Below, one piece after another: positions 44,890 through 54,927 of a stretch of 64,000 nt of DNA. How positions within the stretch are numbered: position 1 is the stretch's first letter; each line of letters begins with the position of its first letter. The stretch comes from Diphasiastrum complanatum (taxonomy: Eukaryota; Streptophyta; Lycopodiopsida; Lycopodiales; Lycopodiaceae), in contig CM055097.1 in NCBI GenBank assembly GCA_029204225.1, positions 32,925,804-32,989,803 of the forward strand, read 5' to 3'. The notes beneath the pieces were generated by a model. The model was given only the letters and a program-made list of their open reading frames with translations. It ran no database searches and had not been told where the DNA came from. The translations under genes and the position numbers were made by a program.

Positions 44890-47050
44890 TGGCACTGGTT
44901 ACGTGCTCGTAGCAGTAGTCCTCATCAGATTGCTGGTGAAGGAACAATTCGGTTATTGCTCAAGGATGGAGTCACCAAGCTGATACCTGGTGTGTTGCAT
45001 GTTCCAAATTTGACAAAAGACTTGTTGTCAATAAGTAGAATTGCTAATCTTGGACATAGAATTGTCTTCAATTCAAATCATTGTGTGATTTCATACAAAG
45101 ATGATCAAATATTGGCTTTGGGAATGAGGCAAGGATATTTGTACAAATTAAGTCATTGCAAAACTTCTAGTCAAGAGAATGCTCTTGCAGTCACTAGTCG
45201 GATTGATAAGAACATTATATGGCATCAAAGACTAGGACATCTTAATTTTTAGAGCATTAGACAAATGTTCGACAAGAACTTAGTCAATGACTTGGATCTT
45301 TCAGAAGGACAATTTCAAACTTGTGAAAGTTGTGTTATGGGCAAACACACTAGGTTAAGATTTAGATCTGATCATGTTGACAAAGCTAAGGAGCTTTTGG
45401 AGTTGATAAATTGTGACCTATGTGGTTCAATGCAGACTACTGCTTCATGAGGAGCAAAGTATTTTATCACTTTTATTGAAGAATACTCTTTTTGAGAAGG
45501 CAAAAATTAGAGGCCTCCAGTTGTTTCAAAGAATCTAAGGCATATGTAGAGAACCAACTCTCAAGAAAGATAAAAGCTCTAAGGAAAGATTGTCGAGGAG
45601 AGTTTATCTCATCAGAATTGAAAGAATTTTGTTTATCAAATGGAATACAACATCAATTTACTACCAACTATTCTCCTCAGTCAAATGGAATAGCAGAAAG
45701 GAAGAATAGGACACTGGTAGAAAGTGCAAGATGCATGTTAACACATGTTGGATTACCTAAGACCTTCTGGGCTGAAGCAATTGCTACAACTGCATATATT
45801 CAAAATAGATGTTGCACAGAGAGCTCTTCAAGAAACTACTCCCTACAAGCTATGGACAGGGACAAAGCCTTCTTTAAAGAAATTGAAGGTATTTGGATGA
45901 GTAGCATTTGTGTATCTAACATCGGAGTTAAGGAAAAAGTTTGATGATACTAGCTCAAAGTGTATATTTGTTGGATATCCATGTGATCATAAGTACATCA
46001 AATGGATGTACAGACAACTTTCCTAAATGGAGTAATCGAGGAAGACATCTACGTGTTTAAATCGGAGGGATATGAGGTAGAAGGAAAGGACGACCATGTG
46101 TGCAAATTACACAAAGCCTTATATGGACTTAAGCAATCACAAGAGCATGGTTCCAAAGGATCGACACGTTCTTTTTGGATAGATGATTCACCCCAAGCAT
46201 AACTGACTCAAGTCAGTTGGAAAGTTTTTTATCATAATAACTTTGTATGTGGATGATACACTACTTTAATGATACAGAGTTATTGCTTCATACCAAGGAG
46301 ATGCTCTCAAGTGACTTTGAAATGAATGACCTTGGAGAAGCTCATTATTGTCTGGGTATTCAAATACAAAGGAATAGAGGCAATAGGAAAATTTACATCA
46401 ACCAGCACATGTATTTTCAACATATGTTGACAAAGTATGAAGTGACTAACTTTCGTACTACTCAATAATAGAGTCATTGATGTATCTGATGGTTTGCACT
46501 CGACCTGATATAGCCTATACAATGAGCACTTTGAGCTAGTTTGTGTCAAACCCCGAGATTGTACATTGGAAAGCATTACTCAAAGTCTTGATATATGTTC
46601 ACACCACCAGGGATATGTGCATCTGCTATGGCAATAAAACAAAAGAGGCTAATGTTTTGAAAGGATACACAGATGCAAACTAGGCTGAAGATGCTGATAC
46701 CAGAAGATCAACTTCTGGGTATGTGTTTTTGTTCAACAATGGACCAATATCTTGGAATAGTAGGAGACAAAGCTCAGTTGCCCGAAGCTGAGTATATAGC
46801 TGCTACACATGCGACAAGGGAAGCAGATTGTCTGAGGTAGTTATTATCTGATGTCAACCTACCACAAGAATGTCGATAGTTCTGTACTGTGACAACTTAA
46901 GCTGCATAGCATTAACCTTAAATCCCAAGTTCCATTCAACCACATAGAAATCAAATATCACTATGTCAAGGACAAAGTGTTAAACAAACATTAGGCCAAA
47001 AGTTTGTAAATAGGCCTCATCAAAGTTTTTACTAAAAATAGTAAGGTCTG
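44890..47050 (+). pseudogene. Ty1/copia pol remnant
   Basis: In order: protease end (LIPGVLHVPNLTKDLLSISR), pre-integrase (IWHQRLGHLNF, CESCVMGKHT), integrase (ELLELINCDLCGSM, YSPQSNGIAERKNRTLVESA, LPKTFWAEAI), RT pieces (MDVQTTFLNGVIEEDIYV, KALYGLKQ, FEMNDLGEAHYCLGI) and RNase H pieces near 46660-46990. Several hundred bases of RT are missing and stops are frequent. gag and 5' LTR are absent: the left end abuts the gypsy LTR. Confidence 0.88.
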
Positions 47051-47117
47051 TAGCTTTCAGTGAGCTAGTGCCTAAAGCTAAGTCACCTATATTTGACTAG
47101 TAGTTGGTTGACTAAGG

Positions 47118-47205
47118 TGTGGTAGGTAGGGTAGGTGAAGTAGGTAGGGTAGGTGAGGTAGGTGAAGTAGGTGAGAGTGGTAGGTGAGGGTAGGTAGACC
47201 TAGAG
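47118..47205. repeat. GTAGGTGA minisatellite
   Basis: Variable units of GTAGGTGAAGTAGG / GTAGGTAGG in direct orientation, lying just downstream of the copia RNase H remnant, possibly inside its 3' LTR. Confidence 0.7.
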
Positions 47206-47674
47206 AGAGAAAATGAGTGTGTCTATTAAAGGCAGGTTCCAGTGAGTTTATACCACTCAAATTTTTGTACTATCACGTTGCCTCATTAATGAACATGTAC
47301 TTTTTGTCTATCATCAATAAATGCTAGTACCATCTTGTTTCTACAAGTCTCAGATGAAGAATGATTTCTTGAGTACTTTCTAATGTACTGTACATTGAGT
47401 AATAGTACTGTACTTTCATTTAATAGATATGTACCTGTCTAGAAGTTTCTAGGCTCAATCATTTTTCATTTAGCATTTAATGATATGATGTCCTCTTAGT
47501 TCAAGATTCTGTTTCAGACAGTTTTGTACTGAGTTTCTATAGTCTGCGACTTGATAAGAAGTTCAATTTCTAGAACTAGTTTGAGGCAGCCACACCAGTG
47601 AAAAGGCAGGTCTACCTCCAGAATATCCACTTTTGAAAGTTGGCAGTAAACAATGAATTAGGTGCACATCATAC

Positions 47675-47830
47675 ATAGTTACCCAGGAACACGTTCCCCT
47701 CTCCTGGGAAAGCTCCCAGGAAAGGTAACAATTTTAGGAACACGTTTCCATTCCTAGGAATGTTCATGTTACCCTAGGAATGTCCCCAAGCATTCCCAAT
47801 GTCGGGAACACATTTCCCTGGCCCTGCAAT
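47675..47830. repeat. Region with GGAACACGTTCC motifs
   Basis: Begins CATAGTTACCCAGGAACACG and has several copies of GGAACACGTTTCC or CCTAGGAATG in both orientations. The CATAG start and clustered palindromic motifs resemble the foldback elements at 37.6, 50.3 and 52.9 kb. The right end is not defined. Confidence 0.4.
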
Positions 47831-48070
47831 CACTTGGAGCTTGAGGACATAAGGTCACCTGGGCCTGGAGTATTTGTCAGTGCCAACCATATTACTATAA
47901 TTACTTTGCTTCAGTCTCGCAAGCTATCCAGATTCCATTTTCTTGACGATTTTATCACATATATTGTCAATTTACTAGCTCTTTTGTCATAGTGAATGAA
48001 TTGTACAAGAAGGCAGTATTTTATACAAAGTAGTATAGATGCAATATTTTATTTTCTTGTCTGAATGCAG

Positions 48071-48148
48071 ATTGATTCACTAGCAACAACACGTGATAGT
48101 GAGATGCATGAAGCAACACGCAGAATATTATCTGTTCTCTTAAGGCAG
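48071..48148 (+). CDS. AAA+ ATPase exon 10 (after Walker B)
   Basis: Acceptor GAATGCAG/AT and donor GGCAG/GTAGGG, 26 codons in phase 0. Encodes IDSLATTRDSEMHEATRRIL followed by SVLLRQ, the helix that follows Walker B in spastin-, katanin- and CDC48-like AAA proteins. It directly continues FLDE of exon 9. The next expected exon (usually starting near a D-G-F segment) is not found before 64 kb, so intron 10 exceeds 15.8 kb. Confidence 0.92.
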
Positions 48149-48778
48149 GTAGGGTGTCGAAACTTTGTGTTCCAAATAGTCAGCTCTTGAAGATGGTTAA
48201 ATAAGATGATTCAGCTTTTCAGAAAAACAATTTGATGGAATGTTTTGGAATCAATGCACGAGGCTTCTGATTGTTGAATAACCTAGAATGTGACTCTTAC
48301 TTTTCATTTGTTGGTTGAACATTTGGACATCTAGAATGTTAAGTAGCAATGAGAACCAGTCTCATATTCGGACTTCAATGGTGATGATTGGCAATGTATT
48401 CTCTGAAATTGCTGTCACTTCCTTGCTCTGATGTACTTGAGCTTTGTTGCATCTGCTGGAGATAGTGCTGAGCTACATGTTATGAAACAATGATTTTGCT
48501 GTAACAGAAATAGCGCAAAGAGTTTGAAGTAAGTAGTGTATTTACCACTGGTTTTTGCAGCAGAAAATTACAACTAAAGACCATCTACAATAGATTGAAT
48601 AGCATGCTTATCTACTCTTAATCCTTCAGTATTTTCTTATGCTAGGTAGCTGAAACTAGCACTCTGAGACCTACAATATGCTTCACTCAACTTTCACATT
48701 CTTTTGCCTATCTCCCAGGAGAGTCTTTCATATACGGTGCATGATTATGTTTCTGGAAATGTCTAGAATTGGAGAGTC

Positions 48779-49020
48779 TGTTAGAATTAACATTTTATTG
48801 TTATTAGGTTAATCGAACTTTACCAAATTTAGAGACTACTATTAGTCATTAGCTTTTCCAATTCAGTCACAGATAGTGCTGGAGAGTGACTTTCTACTAT
48901 TGTATTGTGGTTTTGATTATGAGATCAATACAATTGAACTCTTCTCTTGATGTTTGGTGTGTGTGAGTGCTAACAAGGTTTGATCACTCTTGCTCAGGAA
49001 TTAAGAACATAATTCCAACA
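48779..49020 (+). mobile_element. Copia 5' LTR (242 bp)
   Basis: TGTTAGAATTAACATTTT ... AATTCCAACA with inverted ends, followed by a primer-binding site. Compared with the 3' LTR at 54470 it lacks about 105 bp in the middle (after TTATTAGGTTAAT), so one LTR was deleted after insertion or the two were unequal. Confidence 0.8.
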
Positions 49021-49033
49021 TGGTATCAGAGCA
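49021..49033 (+). other. Primer-binding site
   Basis: TGGTATCAGAGCA directly after the LTR, initiator tRNA-Met type. Confidence 0.85.
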
Positions 49034-49289
49034 AACCAGGTTGTTTGTGAAGTTTTGAGAGGAAGATGAAGATCAGTGCAGGTAGAGGTCTGATCGTGAA
49101 GTTTATAAGAAAAAGTTCGCTGGAGAAAGGTTGCTGCTGTCCGCTTGCTTTTTATGTGCAAAAGCAACTGTTGGTGACAGGTCACTGAAGTTTGTTTGAG
49201 TTGATTGCTGTGATTGCAAGGATAATTGGTCTCAGCTAGTAGCGCAATTATTGGATTGTTGGAGCTCGGCGCATCTTCAGGATTCTAAA

Positions 49290-49610
49290 ACTTGAAAAAT
49301 TGGGTTCAAAATCCGAAATCAGAAGCTTGATTCCAGAAGGCCAATTCCGAAGGTTGAATTCTGGAGGTCGAAATCTGAAGGTTGATTCTGGATGGTTTCA
49401 GTTTGTCTAATCAGATGATCAATTGCAGAAGGTCAAAACGAGAAGTTAAATTTCAGAAGGTCAAAAACAGGAGGTCGATTTCTGAGGGTCGAAATTAGTG
49501 GGTTGTTTTCTGAGGATCGAATCAGATGGTCGAGATCAGAGGGTCGATTGTAAAGGTTGATTTCACACGGTCAATATCAGAAGGTTGATATCAGAAAGTC
49601 AAAATTCTAC
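49290..49610 (+). repeat. Leader minisatellite with GAAGGTCGA-like units
   Basis: About fifteen imperfect copies of a unit of roughly 20 bp built around ATCAGAAGGTCGA / TTCTGAAGGTTGA lie between the primer-binding site and gag of the copia element. They vary in both A/G and C/T positions. Not coding. Confidence 0.7.
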
Positions 49611-49699
49611 TGAAGGGCAGTACGGGAAACTAGTTTCATTGTCCTGTCACAAAACTGTCAGGTTTGAATGATGCGGTATTACCTGAAGCTTGATGGTAA

Positions 49700-51893
49700 T
49701 AAATTTAGTATCTGAAAATTCAAAATGCAGAATATTCTCATGGATCAAGAATACTGGGAAGTTGTTACAGGCACTGAATTGCCTCCTAACAATGAAAGGA
49801 AATTGAGAGAGTATTTAAAATGGAAAAGGAAGGCTCATCATATCATTAATTTATCAGTAAAAGATATATCGTATCCCACATATCAAGGACACTCATAGAC
49901 CCAACTTCTAAGGAAGGTTGGGATATTCTCAAAAATTCGTATGAGAATGTTAATCAATCAAGGATTCTGTTCTTGACAAATAGACTACATACATTGAAAT
50001 ATAGATGATTGCGTTCTGGAACTCGGAGTTACGATCACGTTTCATTCCGAAACATTTTCTTAAAAAATTTAATTAATTAATTTTTTTTTCGGGTTTTTTG
50101 GTAAAATTTGCAAGATGTCTTGCAAAAAAAAGGGCCTAGAAAGTTCAAAAAACAATGAAAGATATTGGGTACTAGGAATACTAAATAAATTATACATGCA
50201 CTCTTCTTGTTCTCTTAGTTCATTGATATTGTTTTGTATTTCCTATTTTTTTGGCTTTTATGATCAGTGCAATCAGTGGCATTGTCTTCCTATGTTGTGG
50301 CTTCTACTTCCAAAGCTCCAATAGTACCATAGAATCTGAGAACCGTGAGTGGTTCACCAAAGTTCTCAGAACTGTACAGTGAACTGTACGGTTCACAGAG
50401 ATTTTAAGGGTGAACCGTACAATAATTAATTAATTAATCTTTTTTTTTACTGTAACTCACCCCCAAAAGCAGCCCAAAAAAAGGCCCAAAAAGGCCAAAA
50501 AAAGCCAAAAACCCAGAACTGTTTAGAGAACTTTTAAAAATTTGTCAGAAATTTGACAGTTGAAAAGTTTTTGAGCTGTAGCTTCATAGAACGTTCTAAA
50601 GACTTGGGTAAGATATATAGGCAGGCTCTCCTACTTCAGAACCGAAGGGTAGCCATTGACAAGGCTTTTATAAACTGTTGTTGCCATTTTACTCCAATTT
50701 CCAGAAAATGTGATATAAAGCAGAGAAACCAATTTTCTGGCATCTTTTAGTCAATCTTTTTACTTGAATTTGGGCAGGATTCTGACATGTATCACAAATG
50801 TTTCACTTGTTGGATGGGTTGTTGACAGCCACAGGAATATTTTGCTTAACAATTTGCTTAAGATTTTGTTGGAGGTCACTGACTGCTAGTGGTATATAAA
50901 GCTTAAGAGAGAAGCTTTCCACGTGCAAAAAAGGGTTTTGGGGGGCAAAAAGTCAATAAATTAACTAATTAATTAAATACAGGAACCGTACCACGGTTCA
51001 TGAACCATGGTATGGTTCACCTCACGGTTCCCAAGACCCACGGTTCTGAGAACTGTGGGTTCTATGTCCAATACATATAGTTTGGGCACCTTGTTTTGTA
51101 GGAATTTTTTGGATTAGATTACCCCTGGGACAATGTCCTTTTCAGGATAGAGGGAAAGGAGAGACCTTGGGCTCTTGGCCCCTAGCCTATGCCTTGACAT
51201 TCTTTTTCAGCATAGCCAATAAAATGATTAAATATACCTATTTTTGATTTATCATCAAGTTTCTTGTGTAAATCATCGGGTAAATTTGCAAAAGCATCAC
51301 AATTGAGGTCCTCAAGTGAGAAACACTTGCTTTGCTACCATAAACACCTCTTTGGGTGTTTTGGCTTCTAATGCCTTTGTAGGTGAGTGATTTTGAAGGT
51401 AAACCCACATGTGGACAGCCTCAATCCAACAGGAATACGGTAGTCCTATGACCTTCATCATGCTTCGGGCACATTTACCTTGGTTCCAATGGCTGTAATT
51501 TTCATGCTCCTACTCGGGTTCAATGGCTGAAAAAAAAAATCGAATTTCTTTATCTTATTTTATTTTATTTCCTGGATTTTAACATTCCGGAGAGTGAAAC
51601 ATCTCAGGGGTCATCACATAGCAGTTAGTGAAAGTGTGCCTGATTTAATTATGGTTTCTATTGTGCTTAATAATTTGCCACTTGCATATCAGAATTTTGT
51701 CATGATGCTATCTTTACGAGAGACTAAGCCAAGTTTTGAGGAATTGAATGCTATATTACTACAAGAAGAAAGGAGACGTCTTAGTTTCAGAGAAGACTTG
51801 AAAGAGCATTCATTGCCAAAAAGCAAGGACAAAATTTCAGGAAAGGTGGAAAAGGGAAGATGGATGAAGGAAAGCAAAAGCAACAGTCAATAG
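49700..51893 (+). pseudogene. Ty1/copia gag, split by a 1.6-kb insertion
   Basis: The left part (49720-50000) encodes MQNILMDQEYWEVVTGTELP and HHIINLSVK. The right part (51594-51893) encodes VSIVLNNLPLAYQNFVMMLS and ELNAILLQEERRR, continuing the UBN2 capsid core. The intervening 50008-51590 is foreign. Frameshifts also occur near 49870. A degraded nucleocapsid knuckle (HYCGKFGHFAFKC, first Cys lost) follows at about 51970. Confidence 0.85.
50330..51066. mobile_element. Foldback element with AACCGTGG motifs, long copy
   Basis: Left end CATAGAATCTGAGAACCG, right end reading AACTGTGGGTTCTATG, so the two ends are inverted relative to each other. Subterminal copies of GAACCGTG / CACGGTTC and (AATT)n stretches match the short copy at 37556-37845. 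The 36-bp palindrome of that copy is present at 50983-51018 but decayed by a few C-T/G-A changes. The interior carries no recognised protein. It sits inside the insertion that splits copia gag. Confidence 0.6.
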
Positions 51894-51959
51894 GAGAATT
51901 GGATGAAGACAAATCCAAAGCAACCAAACCAGTGGGAGAACATATCCAAAAGGGAATGG

Positions 51960-52783
51960 AAATCGTCATTATTGTGGTAAGTTTGGTCATTTTGCTTTCA
52001 AATGCTGGAAGAAGCAACTCAACAATACGAAACAGGTGAAAAAATTTCTAGAGGATGAATAGTTAGCTATTGAGAAGCTCAGTTGCGTGGAACTTAATTA
52101 TTGTGAGTTGTCTTCAACATCAACATCCTCCAATGATTTTTTGAGAGAAGAAGATTGCTGGTCTTTAAATTCAGGGGCATCTAGGCATATGACACCTCGT
52201 TAGGAGTGGTTGTCCAGTTTTCAACAATTGGATGATGGTACTGATGTCAAAAGTTTTACTTGGTTCAAGGCATAGGTGGAAAAGCAAATTGGTGAACAAA
52301 TAAAGATCCTACGTTCGGATAAAGGGGGGGATAGTATCTTTCAACAGATTTTTAAACATTTTGCAAAAACAATGGAATAAAAAGACAATCTGCAAGTATA
52401 GATACACCTCAACAAAATGGAGTCATAGAAACAAAGAACAACTCAATTTTGGAGTGTGCTACGAGCATGCTAAATTGTAAGAATATTTGGGAGAAGCATT
52501 TCAAACAATGGTGTATCTTTTGAATAGAAGTCCTTCTAAAATGGTAGAGCATTGAACTCCAGAAGAAGCAGTTTTAGCTAAAAAGCCAAATGCAAGTCAT
52601 TTGGGGTTTTTTGGAAGCATTGCATATGCTCATGTTCCTAAGAACATGAGAACTAAGTTGGTTTTAAATGCAATAAAAGGCTTCATGCTTCGTTATGATG
52701 ATAAGAAAAAAGGATATAGGTTTTATGATATTGAAGGAAGAGAAGTCATTATAAGCAGGAATGCTATTTTTAATGAGATGTAA
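51960..52783 (+). pseudogene. Ty1/copia protease and integrase remnants
   Basis: CWSLNSGASRHMTPR near 52160 is the protease active site with the catalytic Asp replaced by Asn. The rest of protease and the start of integrase are missing; IKILRSDKGG near 52305 is in the integrase core, followed by NRSPSKMVEH and then a 60-codon clean frame ending the integrase region (FFGSIAYAHVPKNMRTKL). Confidence 0.85.
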
Positions 52784-52923
52784 TCTCAAGAGGATAGGCA
52801 AAGGATTTTAGAAACACCTTATAATATTATGAGGAACACTGCGGTGGTATTCCTATTATCAACGATGAATCATCTGAAAAGTCTACACCAACATATGAAC
52901 CAAGAAAGGCTATGTTTGAAACA

Positions 52924-53542
52924 TAGATGCACAAAAACTCGTTTCTGAGGAGACGCGTTTCGGAAACCGTGTTTCTCAGACCAGAATCGCACTTAAAAAA
53001 GAAATTCTTTTTTTTTTTTTTTTTTTTTGGAATAATAGCTTATGGCTGAAATTTTTTTAAGGGATCAATGGTCAAACCAGTGTTTTGCCTCTCAGAAGTG
53101 CAGTAGATGGGGCACAAATAGATCTTATTTTCAATAGCTATTTGATTGTTATTTGCTCTAGTTTTCAATAAATGCTCAGGGGGTTCGGGGGCGGTAGCCC
53201 CCCGGTGGGGGGTTTGGGGGGCAACGCCCCCCAACGGCAGGGTCCATGATTTGGCCTTCCAACTCCTTGAGCGAAAACACACTTACTGGGACCATCTGTG
53301 ATTGTAACGAACAGGCTAGACGTTAGTTTTGAATGTTTATTCTTGACAGAACCCAACATGGATTGATGCACTTGAACTGGACCATCCTGCACCTGAAATA
53401 GTCGGCAAACTACATAGTAATAATGCTCTTAATTAGAGCTTTCATCTGATACCCATATTGCCCAAAAAAAAACCAAAAAGAAAAAAAAAACGTTTTTGAC
53501 CGCGATTCTGAAACGCATTTCAGAAACGCAGTGCATCTATGG
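52924..53542. mobile_element. Non-autonomous TIR element in copia
   Basis: Ends ATAGATGCAC and GTGCATCTAT are inverted repeats. The flanks GTTTGAAAC occur on both sides, consistent with a target-site duplication of 8-9 bp. Just inside each end lie clustered GTTTC / GAAAC motifs. A T-run and a GC-rich central hairpin (GGGGGCGGTAGCCCCC near 53180, then GGGGGGCAACGCCCCCC near 53217) occupy the middle. No transposase. The duplication length suits hAT or Mutator-like elements. Confidence 0.65.
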
Positions 53543-53860
53543 TTTGAAACAGGGAACATGACGGAAAGGTCAGAAATTTGGGATTCACCTCCAACTTCAC
53601 TTGAAAGAAAGCATCCTGCACTGTCTACCAAAATTACCTAGGTGGTATGATGATACTATCAAGGATGGAACAATCATAGAATGAGGAGAGTCAAGTGGAT
53701 AGATAGCTAGGAGATCAACAAGTCTTGAAAAACAACATGAGGATGAAGATGTTACATCACTACTATATTAGAAGACATGGAGACATGTCCATCTACCAAC
53801 AGGCATGAAACCAATTGTTTGTAAATGGATTTATAGTTCTATAGATAAAACACAAAGCAA

Positions 53861-54417
53861 GATTGGTAGCAAAAGGTTATGCACAACATGAAAGAATAGG
53901 CTATGAGGAGACATTTGCACTAATTGCAATGTTAACTACCATGAGAACAATGTTGTCTTTAGCCACTCATTTTGGTTGGGATATTGAATAAATGGATGTT
54001 AAAAGTGCATTATTGAATGGATTGTTGGATGAGGAAGTCTATATGGAGCAGCTAGACGATTACATTGTGAATTGGTTTGGAGGACATTGAAGTACAACAA
54101 CATTTCATAAGAGAAAAACTTCAGAGTAATGAATATATGATTGGTAGCAAAAGGTTATGCACAACATGAAAGAATAGGCTATGAGGAGACATTTGCACTA
54201 ATTGCAATGTTAACTACCATGAGAACAATGTTGTCTTTAGCCACTCATTTTGGTTGGGATATTGAATAAATGGATGTTCAAAGTGCATCATTGAATGGAT
54301 TGTTGGATGAGGAAGTCTATATGGAGCAGCTAGACAGTTACATTGTGAATTGGTTGGAGGACATTGAAGTACAACAACATTTCATAAGAGAAAAACTTCA
54401 GAGTAATGAATATATGA
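53861..54417 (+). repeat. Tandem duplication of a fused RT/RNase H piece
   Basis: Two units of 278-279 bp (starting GATTGGTAGCAAAAGG at 53861 and 54139). Each encodes the RT start (YEETFALIA, THFGWDIE, EVYMEQLD) joined directly to the RNase H tail (EVQQHFIREKLQSNEYM). The same internal deletion is in both, so the deletion came first. Confidence 0.85.
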
Positions 54418-54469
54418 TCAAGTAGCAGATATTTTCACCAAGGGATAACAATATAAACATTAAGGAGAG

Positions 54470-54667
54470 TGTTGAAATTAATGTTTTATTGTTATTAGGT
54501 TAATCTAGGCCAAGCCTGTATGGTATGACTAGGGACCTATATTTAGTTGTAATAGTCAAAGTCAAAATTTGACTTTAGTCAACAATATATGTGCATGATA
54601 CACAATCTTTGATAGTATTAATTGACTATGAACTTTACCAAATTTAGAGACTAATATTAGTCGTTAG
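54470..54667 (+). mobile_element. Copia 3' LTR, truncated
   Basis: TGTTGAAATTAATGTTTTATT follows a purine tract (TAAGGAGAG at 54461). Matches the 5' LTR at 48779 on both sides of an extra 105-bp middle part. It is cut near 54667. Confidence 0.8.
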
Positions 54668-54719
54668 CCTCAATCTGCATCTTTGTATTCCTATGAATCG
54701 ACTTTTGTACTTGGGCTCA

Positions 54720-54850
54720 CACAATAGTTTCACGAATCGCTGATTCGAGTGCGATGAATCGACGATTCTGAATTGAATCGGAACTGGCCGATTCAAAACG
54801 GCGGGGCTGAATCGGTTCCAGTTGGATTTACAGCGAGGGCCGATTCGCAC
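54720..54850. repeat. Region with GAATCG / CGATTC motifs
   Basis: At least eight copies of GAATCG or CGATTC in both orientations, with GAATCGGAACTGG and CCAGTTGGATT as longer near-inverted pieces. It lies between the copia LTR and the LINE tail and resembles the subterminal region of a foldback element. Confidence 0.4.
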
Positions 54851-54860
54851 CTCATTTCTC

Positions 54861-54861
<1 letters not shown>

Positions 54862-54927
<66 letters not shown>

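Larger units (their letters stand above)
2022..48148 (+). other. AAA+ ATPase gene, 5' part, split by giant introns
   Basis: Gene-level entry. Exons 1, 2, 4-10 join with matching phases and encode a basic N-terminus, one hydrophobic segment, a middle region of unknown fold and the first half of a AAA+ module. The module shows the entry motif LSWDNIAGYHEQKR, Walker A GPPGTGKT split between exons 7 and 8, Walker B AIVFLDE, and the following helix HEATRRILSVLL. Such proteins hydrolyse ATP as ring oligomers to unfold or extract protein substrates. The presequence-like start and membrane segment suggest a membrane-anchored organellar protein, which is inference. Sensor 1, arginine fingers and the stop codon must lie beyond 64 kb. 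Introns: 4.6 kb, about 8.5 kb, about 70 bp, 749 bp, 95 bp, 20.3 kb, 1.95 kb, 176 bp, 8.4 kb and more than 15.8 kb. I do not recognise the ortholog well enough to name it. Confidence 0.8.

Noticed and set aside
44559-44983. Short frames in the GC-rich gypsy LTR as a possible gene
   Set aside because: They lie in the LTR next to a clear primer-binding site and lack protein-like features.
49290-49610. Regularly spaced short repeats that might suggest a CRISPR-like array
   Set aside because: Units are imperfect and contiguous without unique spacers, and they lie in a copia leader in nuclear plant DNA.
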